Assembly (NCBI GenBank): GCA_029212905.1
Contig: JARGPB010000009.1
Coordinates: 62,001 to 126,000, forward strand
DNA: 64,000 bases
Direction of reading: 5' to 3'
Source: Thalassovita sp.
Lineage (GTDB): Bacteria; Pseudomonadota; Alphaproteobacteria; Rhodobacterales; Rhodobacteraceae
In this document: one piece after another, positions 42,657 through 51,036 of the stretch
How positions within the stretch are numbered: position 1 is the first letter of the stretch
Layout: every line of letters begins with the position of its first letter
The notes under the pieces: model-generated
What the model was told of the DNA's origin: nothing
Seen by the model: only the letters and a program-made list of their open reading frames with translations
Database searches by the model: none
Made by a program: the position numbers and the translations under genes

Positions 42657-43844
42657 TCAGTTCGGCCCGTCAGAAATTTCGAACAGGCCTGCCGCGCCTT
42701 GTCCTCCACCGATGCACATGCTGACAACAGCATAGCGTACGCCACGTCTGCGGGCTTCGATCAGGGCGTGTCCGGCCATCCGGGCGCCGGACATTCCATA
42801 GGGGTGTCCAATCGAAATCGCCCCGCCGTTGACGTTCAACTGGCTATCGGGGATGCCCAGATGGTCCCGGCAATACAACAGCTGTGCGGCAAAGGCCTCG
42901 TTGATTTCCCACAGCCCAATATCACTGATCGACAGCCCGTGGCGTTCCAGCAGGCGCGGGATCGCAAGCACCGGCCCGATACCCATTTCCTCGGGTGCGC
43001 AGCCCGCGACTGCAAAGCCCCTGAAGCGGCCCAAAGGGGTCAGCCCGCGACGCGCGGCCTCTGCGGCCTCCATCATCACCATGGCCGAGGCACCGTCGGA
43101 CAATTGGCTGGCGTTGCCTGCGGTGACGCATTTTTCTGGTCCCAGAACCGGCTTTAGCCCGGCCAGGCTGTCCAGGGTCGTCCCCGGACGGTTGCATTCG
43201 TCCTGTTGCAGATGGACGTGCTGGTCCGATGTGTTGCCGGTCTCTTTGTCAGTCACCGTTTTGATGGTGTCGACCGGCACGATTTCATCGTCGAACAGTC
43301 CGGCCTCTTGTGCGGCTGCGGTGCGTTTCTGGCTTTGCAGCGCATAGGCGTCCTGAGCTGCGCGCGAAATGCCATACCGTTCCGCGACGATTTCGGCGGT
43401 CTCGAGCATCGACAGATAATAGTCCGGCGCGACCGAGGGATCCGTATAGCGGTGACTGTTCCAATGCGTGTTCTGCACCAGAGAGATGCTTTCTAGCCCG
43501 CCAGCCAGGGCAATATCGACGCCTTCGGAGGTGATCATATGGGCCGCATTAGCGATGGCGTTCAGCCCCGAGGCGCATTGCCGGTCCACAGTTGACGCGG
43601 CGACCGTAACCGGCAGTCCCGCAGCAAGCACGATATGGCGCGCGGTATTCACACCAGTTGTGCCCTGGGTCAGCGCCGCACCAAAAACGGCCTCTTCGAT
43701 TTCAGGGCCTTTTAGGCCCGCGCGCGAAACGGCGGCGCGCACGGCGTGGGCGGCAAGGCTGGGCCCCTCAAGGGAATTGAACGCCCCGCGGTAGGCTTTG
43801 CCGATGGGTGTGCGGGCGGTGGAAACGATGACGGCGTCGCGCAT
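42657..43844 (-). CDS. Acetyl-CoA acyltransferase (thiolase)
   Basis: Predicted thiolase of 395 residues. Nucleophile Cys90 is in STVDRQCASGLNAI; the His of GHPYGMSGAR and the second Cys in SMCIGGGQGAAG complete the active site. GFEEMG-type loop: APEEMGIGPV. Degradative thiolases split 3-oxoacyl-CoA with CoA to acetyl-CoA and a shortened acyl-CoA. ATG 43844 (MRDAVIVSTARTPIG) is chosen with AAGGATAAG upstream. It is the last gene of the nine-gene minus-strand operon and fits as the final step after the CoA transferase. Confidence 0.95.
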   Translation of the reverse strand: MRDAVIVSTARTPIGKAYRGAFNSLEGPSLAAHAVRAAVSRAGLKGPEIEEAVFGAALTQGTTGVNTARHIVLAAGLPVTVAASTVDRQCASGLNAIANAAHMITSEGVDIALAGGLESISLVQNTHWNSHRYTDPSVAPDYYLSMLETAEIVAERYGISRAAQDAYALQSQKRTAAAQEAGLFDDEIVPVDTIKTVTDKETGNTSDQHVHLQQDECNRPGTTLDSLAGLKPVLGPEKCVTAGNASQLSDGASAMVMMEAAEAARRGLTPLGRFRGFAVAGCAPEEMGIGPVLAIPRLLERHGLSISDIGLWEINEAFAAQLLYCRDHLGIPDSQLNVNGGAISIGHPYGMSGARMAGHALIEARRRGVRYAVVSMCIGGGQGAAGLFEISDGPN

Positions 43845-43854
43845 GATCTTATCC

Positions 43855-45147
43855 TTAGATGGGTTCCAGGCCGCACCAGTCGGCAATGAACAGTGCTGTT
43901 GTCTGAGTAACGCGCCGCATGCTCTCGAGCTCTACGCGTTCGTTGAAGCCGTGGATGGCTTCGGCGCGGGGGCCATAGACCAGGGCAGGGGTGTCAGCAT
44001 AGAGGCCAAAAAACCGGGCGTCCGTGGTGGCTGTGATCGCGATCCGGTCCAGTGCGTCGCCGTTTACGGTGTTGTGGGCGCCGTCGAGGGCGGAAATGGC
44101 GTTCAGGGCGGCCGTAGTTTTGTCCTCGGACAGGGCATAGCCTTCGGCCTGGAAGCCGTGGAAAACAATCTGAGGCATGCTGTTGCGCAGAAAATCGTTT
44201 TCCTGAGCGGCCGCCATCAGAACGGATTCGATTTCGGATTTGGCCAGGGCCATGTTCTGTCCCGGATACAGGCCCATGCGGACGTCGAACACGCACCAGG
44301 CAGGAACCGAGCTGGTCCAATCGCCGCCCTCGATCCGCCCAACATTCAGGTTCAGCGGATGGTGTACATGGGCATAGTCGGGATGTTTCGCATCGTCCGT
44401 GTTCCAGCGTGCCTCCATCTGGTGTAGGGCCTGAATCAGCGGCACGGCAGCCTCGATCGCGTTAGAGCCGGACCCGGCATAGGCGACATGCGTGGGCAGC
44501 CCCTTCAGGTGAACCTGGAACCACAAAACACCGACTTGTGCGGTCACCAGGCTTTCTGCAAAGGGTTCTGGGATCAGCACGGCGTCGGCTTTGTAGCCCC
44601 GTTGCAGACAGGCCAAGGCGCCGTTGCCGGTGCACTCTTCCTCGACCACGGATTGGAAAAACACATCGGCAGCGGGGGCAAACCCACAACTGCGCAAGGC
44701 ATCCAGCGCGAACAGGTTTGACGCTAACCCGGCCTTCATGTCGCCCGCGCCACGACCATACAACCAACCGTCATCAATGCGTGGCTGGAACGGGGGCGTG
44801 TCCCACATGTCCAGCGGGCCTTCGGGGACCACATCGATATGCCCGTTCAGGATCAGCGAGCGGCCCTTTTGTGTGGTGCTTCGGTGGGTGCCGACAACAT
44901 TCACCGCGTCCTCGTAGTTGCCCAAAACGGGGGAAAACCCGGGAAGGTGTCGAATATCCTCGAGCTGGATTTGCCAGCGGTCCACAGCATAGCTGCGCGC
45001 CGTCAGTTCGGACGCCATCAGATCCTGAGCGCTTTGTTCGTGACCACGGGTCGAGGGGTGGCTGGTCAGTTCCGTCAGAAATTCGGTCTGCGCGTCAAAC
45101 AGGCTGTCGACGGCGGACATGATGCGGGTTTGGGTATCCGTGTGCAT
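43855..45147 (-). CDS. M20-family deacylase (ArgE/DapE-like)
   Basis: Predicted zinc hydrolase of 430 residues. Metal motifs: LILNGHIDVVPEGPL (His and Asp), YGRGAGDMKAGLA, the catalytic Glu pair in SVVEEECTGNGAL, and a late AEAIHGFNERV that supplies the last His. The dimerisation insert follows GVLWFQVHLKGLPTHVAYAG. It resembles acetylornithine deacetylase-like enzymes; in this operon it could remove an N-acyl group before transamination. GAGG lies just upstream of ATG 45147, and it follows the CoA-transferase gene by 6 bp. Confidence 0.9.
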   Translation of the reverse strand: MHTDTQTRIMSAVDSLFDAQTEFLTELTSHPSTRGHEQSAQDLMASELTARSYAVDRWQIQLEDIRHLPGFSPVLGNYEDAVNVVGTHRSTTQKGRSLILNGHIDVVPEGPLDMWDTPPFQPRIDDGWLYGRGAGDMKAGLASNLFALDALRSCGFAPAADVFFQSVVEEECTGNGALACLQRGYKADAVLIPEPFAESLVTAQVGVLWFQVHLKGLPTHVAYAGSGSNAIEAAVPLIQALHQMEARWNTDDAKHPDYAHVHHPLNLNVGRIEGGDWTSSVPAWCVFDVRMGLYPGQNMALAKSEIESVLMAAAQENDFLRNSMPQIVFHGFQAEGYALSEDKTTAALNAISALDGAHNTVNGDALDRIAITATTDARFFGLYADTPALVYGPRAEAIHGFNERVELESMRRVTQTTALFIADWCGLEPI

Positions 45148-45153
45148 AGAGCC

Positions 45154-45807
45154 TCAGAATGTGATGAGTTCGCCAGTCGGCAATTGCAGCGGCGCGCCGG
45201 TTGCGTCGGCCACTTCTTGCGGGGTCAGGCCTTCGGCCACTTCGCATAGAGCAAAGCCCTGGGGTGTGACGTCAATCACGGCCATATCGGTGAAAATCCG
45301 CGTGACGCAGTCATGCGCCGTGATGGGCAAAGAGCAGGTCTCAAGCAGTTTTGGATTGCCCTTGCGGTCCAGATGGGTGGTCAGGACGATCACCCGCTTT
45401 GCCTTTTGCGCCAGCTCAATGCCGCCACCCGCCCCCGGCGAGAACTTTCCAGGGATTTTCCAATTGGCCAGATCGCCGTTCTGGGCCACTTCGAAGGCGC
45501 CCAGCATGGTCAGATCCAACCGCCCCGACCGGACCAAAGCAAACGACACGGCGCTGTCAAAAAACGCGCTGCCGGGTATGGTCGAGACATAAGCCCCGCC
45601 GGCATCAATCAGATTGCGATCAGCCGTGTCATAGGGATGCGTCGGGCCAATTCCTGACAGTCCGTTTTCCGTGTGCAGACAGACCGGAAAATTCGAGGGC
45701 AGGTGATCAACCACCTTGGTCGGCAACCCGATCCCTAAGTTCACCACCATGCCCGGCGCAATCTCGCGCGCGGCGCGGGCGACCATTCTGGTTCTAGCGT
45801 CGGACAA
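45154..45807 (-). CDS. 3-oxoacid CoA-transferase, subunit B
   Basis: Predicted protein of 217 residues. The catalytic glutamate that forms the CoA thioester is Glu47 in LHTENGLSGIGP, in a GIGLPT-type lead (NLGIGLPTKV). FSPGAGGGIELAQKAKRVIV is a clear subunit B signature. It pairs with the subunit A gene upstream, overlapping it by 14 bp, and would activate a 3-oxo acid using succinyl-CoA or acetyl-CoA as donor. Confidence 0.94.
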   Translation of the reverse strand: MSDARTRMVARAAREIAPGMVVNLGIGLPTKVVDHLPSNFPVCLHTENGLSGIGPTHPYDTADRNLIDAGGAYVSTIPGSAFFDSAVSFALVRSGRLDLTMLGAFEVAQNGDLANWKIPGKFSPGAGGGIELAQKAKRVIVLTTHLDRKGNPKLLETCSLPITAHDCVTRIFTDMAVIDVTPQGFALCEVAEGLTPQEVADATGAPLQLPTGELITF

Positions 45808-46486
45808 CTGCGTACTCCTCGCTGAGGGTTTCCAGGTGGATCACCTGATCGACGAACGGGCCGGGTGTGTGTACCTCGTCAGGCGGAAGCCCCCCCAAAG
45901 GCAGCACTGCCTCGGCCTCGGCGATCACATGATCCGCAGCCATCGCCATGAGCGGGTTGAAATTGCGGGCGGTGCCGACATAGTCCAGATTGCCGAACAC
46001 ATCGGCCCGGTCTGCATGTAACAAGGCCACGTCAGCGCGCAGGGCTGTTTCAATCATCGCTTCGGTTCCGTTGATGGTTACGCGTTGCTTGCCCTCGCCC
46101 AATTCGGTTTCGCTTCCGATGTCGGTGATGATGGCCGTTAGACCCGATCCGCCCGCGCGCACCCGTTCGGCCAGAATGCCCTGGGCGCAGAACTCGACCT
46201 CGATTTCGCCCGCGTTCAGCATGGCAATGGCGCGTGGATTCAGCCCGATATGTGTTGTGATCAGCCGCGCAACCTGACCATTGGCCAAAAGGTGATCAAC
46301 CCCCATACCGGTCTCGTTGGCGTCGTTTTTGATGATCGTCAGGTTCTTTGGGCCCTGACGCACCAGTTCCTGGATCAGGGTGAACGGCGTGCCGGGTACG
46401 CCAAACCCTCCCAGCATTACCGTTGCCCCGTCAGGGATCGCTGCAATTGCGGCTTCGATCCCGGTGGTTTTGTCGGGCAGGATCAT
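45794..46486 (-). CDS. 3-oxoacid CoA-transferase, subunit A
   Basis: Predicted protein of 230 residues. Seen: DGATVMLGGFGVPGTPFTLI (the GGF-G-P oxyanion segment), VARLITTHIGLNPRA and GLTAIITDIGSETELGEGKQ. The family is the AtoD/ScoA/PcaI type. It is coupled to the upstream aminotransferase gene by ATGA and to subunit B by a 14-bp overlap, showing that the three are made together. Confidence 0.94.
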   Translation of the reverse strand: MILPDKTTGIEAAIAAIPDGATVMLGGFGVPGTPFTLIQELVRQGPKNLTIIKNDANETGMGVDHLLANGQVARLITTHIGLNPRAIAMLNAGEIEVEFCAQGILAERVRAGGSGLTAIITDIGSETELGEGKQRVTINGTEAMIETALRADVALLHADRADVFGNLDYVGTARNFNPLMAMAADHVIAEAEAVLPLGGLPPDEVHTPGPFVDQVIHLETLSEEYAVVRR

Positions 46487-47823
46487 ACAGAACCCCCCGT
46501 TTCCAAACCGGCCTCTGAGGCGAATTGATCCAGCGAGGCCGTCAGCCCCTCCATGATTTCGTCGATGCCGGGTTGGGTGATTGTCATCGGTGGGCAGACC
46601 ATGAAGTGATCCCCCGAGGTGCCGCCTCGGGTGCGGCGGGAATAGATGATCAGCCCTTTGTCATAGGCAATATCGACCAGCCGGTTATAAGCATTCAGTC
46701 CCTTGTCCAGCGGCGCCATCGTCATCCGGTCCGAGACCAGTTCAAATGCCAGCAGCAGACCTTTGCCGCGCACGTCGCCGACAAAGGGATACCTGTTCAT
46801 CAGGCTGGACAGGCGGGATTTCAGGACATCCCCCATGGTCGCGGCGTTCTGGATCAGGTTTTTCTGTTCGATCTCGTTAATGACGGCCAGCCCCGCGGCA
46901 CAGGCCAGCGGGTTGCCGGCATAGGTATGGCCGTGGGCAAACCCGCCAGCGCCCATCACGGTTTCAACGATGTCGTCGCGGGCAATCATGGCGCCCAGCG
47001 GCACGTACCCACCACCAAACCCTTTGGAAATCGAGATAATGTCCGGCACGGTATCCCAGTGCTCGGCCCCCCAGAAACGGCCGGTACGCCCACCGCCGGA
47101 CATTACTTCGTCATGGATCAGCAAGACACCGTACCGATCACAAATTTCACGGATACGTGGCATATACCCTGCGGGGGGCACCAGCGCGCCCGTCGAGGCC
47201 CCACCGACGGGTTCGACGATAAACGCAAGAATGGTGGTGGGACCTTCCTCGAGGATTTTGGCCTCCAGCATATCGGCATAGTGATGGCCGGTTTCGGGGT
47301 TTTCCAAATCCAGCCCATCCAAATAGGCGCGCGGGGCAGGGATCTTGGGCATGCGCTGCATCATCGGATCGAACGGCGCCGAGAGCGGCGCATAGCCCGT
47401 CACGGCAAGCGCCCCCAGCGTCGAGCCATGATAGGACGGCGCGCGCGAGATGACCTTGAAACGCTGCGCCTCGCCCCGCGCCAAGGCGTATTGGCGGGCC
47501 AGTTTGATGGTGCTTTCGACAGCTTCGGACCCCCCCGAGACAAAGAATACGCGGCCCAGACCGTCGGGGCACAGCGCTGCCGTTTTATCAGCCAAAGCCT
47601 CAGAGGCTTCGGTCTGGAAATGCAGCCGGTAGCCGAAGGTGGATTTCTCCATCTGATCCCGCATCGCCTGTAGAACGGCGGGGTTCGAGTGCCCGATATT
47701 GGACACCATCGCCCCGGATGACCCATCCAGATAGCGTTTGCCGGATTTATCCCACAGATAGATATCCTCGGCCCGGTCCAGCTCGGGGCGGGGCAGGTGG
47801 GACTGATAGAAAAGTCGTGACAT
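46483..47823 (-). CDS. Class III PLP aminotransferase (omega/beta-amino acid type)
   Basis: Predicted protein of 446 residues of the omega-aminotransferase family. Seen: DGSSGAMVSNIGHSNP at the N-terminus, FVSGGSEAVESTIKLARQY, the aromatic-Gly-His turn SYHGSTLGALAVTG, the PLP aspartate in LLIHDEVMSGGGRTG, and the PLP lysine Lys267 in SISKGFGGGYVPLGA. Members act on beta-alanine, GABA, taurine or larger amines. The operon context (acid CoA activation and thiolysis next) favours a beta-amino acid substrate giving a 3-oxo acid. Confidence 0.93.
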   Translation of the reverse strand: MSRLFYQSHLPRPELDRAEDIYLWDKSGKRYLDGSSGAMVSNIGHSNPAVLQAMRDQMEKSTFGYRLHFQTEASEALADKTAALCPDGLGRVFFVSGGSEAVESTIKLARQYALARGEAQRFKVISRAPSYHGSTLGALAVTGYAPLSAPFDPMMQRMPKIPAPRAYLDGLDLENPETGHHYADMLEAKILEEGPTTILAFIVEPVGGASTGALVPPAGYMPRIREICDRYGVLLIHDEVMSGGGRTGRFWGAEHWDTVPDIISISKGFGGGYVPLGAMIARDDIVETVMGAGGFAHGHTYAGNPLACAAGLAVINEIEQKNLIQNAATMGDVLKSRLSSLMNRYPFVGDVRGKGLLLAFELVSDRMTMAPLDKGLNAYNRLVDIAYDKGLIIYSRRTRGGTSGDHFMVCPPMTITQPGIDEIMEGLTASLDQFASEAGLETGGSV

Positions 47824-47828
47824 TCAGA

Positions 47829-48599
47829 TTATCCGTTATTGTCCGAAAGATGTTTGCGCAGAAAATTCTGCGTGCGTTCGTTCTTGGGGTTGTGAAACAA
47901 AACCTCGGGCGGGCCTTCTTCGACCACGACACCGCCGTCCATGAACAGAACCCTGTCGCAGACGCTTTCGGCAAAGCTCATTTCGTGCGTCACGATGATC
48001 ATGGTCATGTGCTCTTCGGCGAGACGTTTCATGACCAGGTTCACCTCTTCGACCAGTTCAGGGTCAAGCGCCGAGGTGGCCTCGTCAAACAGCATTACTT
48101 TGGGCTGCATCGCCAGGGCACGGGCGATGGCCACGCGCTGTTTTTGACCGCCCGACAGCCGCGAGGGGTAATAATCGATCCGGTCCAGCATTCCGACATT
48201 TGCCAGCTGTTCTTGGGCCAGCTTGTCGGCCTCTTCTGCCGAGAGCCCCTTGAGCATCTTGGGCGCAAGGGTGACATTTTCCCGGACGGTCAGATGGGGG
48301 AACAGGTTAAAGTGTTGGAACACCATGCCAATCTGTTGGCGGACCTCGTTGATATGTTTCTCGTATTGCCGGTGGGGCAGGTCCATGTTGACCTGCATGT
48401 CCTCGAGCCAGATTTCACCGCCGGTCAGCGGGTCCAAATCGTTGATCGCGCGCAAAAGCGTGCTTTTGCCCGAACCAGAGGGGCCGATGATTGCGACGAT
48501 CTCTCCTTTGAAGACCTGAAGGTTGATGTCTTTCAGGACCTCCAATGTGCCATAGCTTTTCTGGGCGTGGCGGATGTCGACGAACGGTTTTTCAGTCAC
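47829..48599 (-). CDS. Amino acid ABC transporter ATPase (GlnQ-like)
   Basis: Predicted protein of 256 residues. Walker A GPSGSGKST (about residues 38-46), Q-loop MVFQHFNLFPHLTV, signature LSGGQKQRVAIARALAM, Walker B KVMLFDEATSALDPELV, switch VTHEMSFA. The HFNLFPH and DPELV forms are typical of the polar amino acid transporters (PAAT). It sits 5 bp upstream of the aminotransferase gene and follows the two permease genes. Confidence 0.96.
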   Translation of the reverse strand: MTEKPFVDIRHAQKSYGTLEVLKDINLQVFKGEIVAIIGPSGSGKSTLLRAINDLDPLTGGEIWLEDMQVNMDLPHRQYEKHINEVRQQIGMVFQHFNLFPHLTVRENVTLAPKMLKGLSAEEADKLAQEQLANVGMLDRIDYYPSRLSGGQKQRVAIARALAMQPKVMLFDEATSALDPELVEEVNLVMKRLAEEHMTMIIVTHEMSFAESVCDRVLFMDGGVVVEEGPPEVLFHNPKNERTQNFLRKHLSDNNG

Positions 48600-48617
48600 T
48601 TTGATCCCTCCTGGGTG

Positions 48618-49274
48618 TCAGCGGGCTGCCTGTACCCGGCGTTCGATACGCCGAAGGACAGCTTCCATCCCGAGGTTGATGATGTAGTAGAACACAGCCA
48701 CCAGAACGTAGAATTCGAACGGTCGGTAGGTGCGCCCAATGGCAAGTTGCGCGGTCAGGGTCAGCTCGGACACGCCGATGACGGACACCAGTGCCGAGTC
48801 TTTCAGCAGCGCGATCATGTTGTTGCCGATGGGCGGGATCACGTCGCGCACCGCTTGCGGGACGACAACCTTGCGCAGCGCCTGGCCACGGCTAAGCCCC
48901 ATGGTGCGCGCGGCCTCCATCTGGCCTTTGTCGACGGCCAGGATCGCAGTCTGGATCAGTTCAGAGTTATAGACCGCAAAGTGCAGCCCCAGCCCGATGA
49001 CCCCGGCCACGAAGGCAGGTAAATCGATCCCCACCTGCACCAGCCCAAAGTAAATCAGGAACAGCTGAAGCAAGAGCGGCGTCCCCATGAACAGCCAGGC
49101 AAAGGCGCGAAATGGCAGCCGGACAATCCAAGGAGCATACAGCGCGATAACCGCAAAGATGATGCCGCCAAAGAAGCTGAGTATCGCCGCGACGACGGTG
49201 ATCGCGATCGTCCAGACGCAGCCCAAAAGCACGACGTCCAGGTATTTCGGGATGACTGTGAAATCCAGGCCCAT
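48618..49274 (-). CDS. Amino acid ABC transporter permease 1
   Basis: Predicted inner membrane protein of 218 residues with four to five helices, of the HisMQ/GlnP family. The EAA-type loop is EAARTMGLSRGQALRKVVVPQAVRDVIPPIGNN. It forms the channel with the second permease and takes solute from the binding protein encoded upstream. Confidence 0.94.
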   Translation of the reverse strand: MGLDFTVIPKYLDVVLLGCVWTIAITVVAAILSFFGGIIFAVIALYAPWIVRLPFRAFAWLFMGTPLLLQLFLIYFGLVQVGIDLPAFVAGVIGLGLHFAVYNSELIQTAILAVDKGQMEAARTMGLSRGQALRKVVVPQAVRDVIPPIGNNMIALLKDSALVSVIGVSELTLTAQLAIGRTYRPFEFYVLVAVFYYIINLGMEAVLRRIERRVQAAR

Positions 49275-49297
49275 TGTCTTTCTTCCTTATCCAGTCG

Positions 49298-49945
49298 TCA
49301 CGCGATGCGCGCTTTGCGATCCAGCCAGGCGATGCCCTGACCGACCACATAAATGATGACCATGTAGAGAATGCCCGAGAGCAGGAACATTTCGAACGGC
49401 TTGTAGGTGGATCCGATATAGCGCTGCGCAGTGTAGGTCAGTTCGACCACCGAGATCGCCGCCACCAGGGCCGTTCCCTTGATCTGCGCATTGATGTTCA
49501 CGCCGAGAGGGCGGATCATCAGACGCGCGGCCTGTGGCAACACGATCTTGCGCAGAGATTGGAATTTGCTCATGCCTAGGGTGCGTGCCGCCTCGATCTG
49601 ACCTTTGTCGATCGCGACGATCGCCCCGCGAATGGTCTCGGTCATATAAGCGCCGATGTTGACGCCCAGGCCAATAACCCCGGCTTCGAACGCGTCCAGC
49701 TGAATGCCGATCTGTGGACCACCAAAATACAGAATGAACAGCTGGATCAGTGCCGGCGTGCCGCGGATGACGCTGACATATGCCGCGCCCATGCCGCGAA
49801 AAACCGCGTGGCGTGACAGCCGTGCCGCCGCCCCCAGAGAGCCGCAGATCAGCCCCAGAAGTGTTGTCAGAACAGAAAGCTGGATCGTCACCCAGGCCGC
49901 CTTCAGAAAGAAGGGGTAGACTGTCCACATCAGGTCGAAGTCCAT
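49298..49945 (-). CDS. Amino acid ABC transporter permease 2
   Basis: Predicted inner membrane protein of 215 residues, a HisMQ/GlnP-type paralogue of the neighbouring permease. RGTPALIQLFILYFGGPQIG and the EAA-type loop EAARTLGMSKFQSLRKIVLPQAARLMIRPLG are clear. It follows the binding-protein gene after a hairpin-bearing gap of 157 bp, which also contains no gene. Confidence 0.94.
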   Translation of the reverse strand: MDFDLMWTVYPFFLKAAWVTIQLSVLTTLLGLICGSLGAAARLSRHAVFRGMGAAYVSVIRGTPALIQLFILYFGGPQIGIQLDAFEAGVIGLGVNIGAYMTETIRGAIVAIDKGQIEAARTLGMSKFQSLRKIVLPQAARLMIRPLGVNINAQIKGTALVAAISVVELTYTAQRYIGSTYKPFEMFLLSGILYMVIIYVVGQGIAWLDRKARIA

Positions 49946-50068
49946 GAAGAGCTCCCTTTCTTACGATGATCTTGTGGCTGAGAGATCCGGCGCGCGTGCA
50001 GACTGTGCGCCAATCGTTTCGCCCGAAATGCCCGGCGTCTACCGGTTTCATCTTCAGGCCGAGAAAAC

Positions 50069-50093
50069 GGCCCGCCGAAGTGCACGGCGGGCC
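50069..50093 (-). terminator. Hairpin between binding-protein and permease genes
   Basis: A perfect 9-bp stem (GGCCCGCCG / CGGCGGGCC) lies just past the stop of the binding-protein gene, and on the minus strand GTTTTC follows. It can end most transcripts here, so that the binding protein is made in excess of the downstream operon. Confidence 0.65.
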
Positions 50094-50102
50094 CCTTGAT
50101 GA

Positions 50103-50894
50103 TTAGCGGATGTCGCCGCCAACCCATTTTTCAGCGATCTGGACATATGTCCCGTCAGCCATCATCGCGTCCAGTGCAGCCTGCATAGCGGCGGCCAGAT
50201 CAGGATTGCCCTGACGGATCGCGATGCCAGCCTGATCGGCCACGCCTTCCAGACCCGAGGTGTCCAGCTGCATCACCGCGCGACCGCTGTCACGGATGGC
50301 AAGAAGGACAGGAATGTCATCGTTGATGATGGCATCGACGCGACCTGCTTCCAGTTCCAGCATCAGCTCGGTCAGGCCTTTGTAGGTGCGGACGTTATAG
50401 CCCTGTTCGCGGGCCCATTGCTCGTGGGTTTCGCCCAGAGTGACACCGATTGTGGCGTCCGACAGACCGTCCAGCCCAGAGATCGCGCTGTCCTTGGCGA
50501 CGAAAACGCCCCGGCTCATGCGGTAGTAGGGGCCAACGAAATCGACGACCTCTTTGCGTTCTTCTGTGATCGACATCGACCCGACAATCGCATCATATTT
50601 GTTGGCCAAAAGCCCACCGATGATGCCATCCCAGGCGGTTGTGATGATTTCGACTTCGACGCCCATGCGCTTGGCGATCTCGGCGCCGATTGCCGGGTCA
50701 AACCCGACAACTTCGTTCTTTTCGTTGACGAAGTTGAACGGAGGGTAAGCGCCGCTCATGGCGATGCGCATCACGCCCTTTTCCTTGATCGCGTCCAGCT
50801 CGTCTGCGGCGGCCATTGTCACGGCGCCGAAGCTTGCCATGCTGGCCAAACCCGCGGCGATCACGGTTTTCATCATTGTTCTACGATTTGTCAT
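50103..50894 (-). CDS. Amino acid ABC transporter substrate-binding protein (family 3)
   Basis: Predicted periplasmic protein of 263 residues with a signal peptide (KTVIAAGLASMASFGAVTMAAA). Family 3 hallmarks: VMRIAMSGAYPPFNFVNEKNEVVGFDPAIG, YDAIVGSMSITEERKEVVDF, and VGVTLG-type IGVTLGETHEQW. The ligand is probably an amino acid or an N-acyl derivative, judging by the operon. ATG 50894 is chosen with GGAGAGACAA in front. It is first in the operon, next to a LysR-type operator. Confidence 0.95.
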   Translation of the reverse strand: MTNRRTMMKTVIAAGLASMASFGAVTMAAADELDAIKEKGVMRIAMSGAYPPFNFVNEKNEVVGFDPAIGAEIAKRMGVEVEIITTAWDGIIGGLLANKYDAIVGSMSITEERKEVVDFVGPYYRMSRGVFVAKDSAISGLDGLSDATIGVTLGETHEQWAREQGYNVRTYKGLTELMLELEAGRVDAIINDDIPVLLAIRDSGRAVMQLDTSGLEGVADQAGIAIRQGNPDLAAAMQAALDAMMADGTYVQIAEKWVGGDIR

Positions 50895-50976
50895 TTGTCT
50901 CTCCACTGTCAGTCAAGCTGCCATTCAGACATGCGTGATACGTCACGCTGCCCGATGTTTTCTTACTTGGAAACGG

Positions 50977-51001
50977 TTGCATGGCGTAAATCATCATGCA
51001 A
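50977..51001. promoter_or_regulatory. LysR-type operator dyad TTGCATG-N11-CATGCAA
   Basis: Perfect 7-bp arms separated by 11 bp lie between the binding-protein start (50894) and the divergent LysR gene start (51037). The outer T-N11-A spacing is the general rule for LysR-type binding sites. The region beyond it toward the LysR gene is AT-rich. Confidence 0.65.
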
Positions 51002-51036
51002 ATAAATAATAGAAATCCTAATGATAGAAGAAATCT

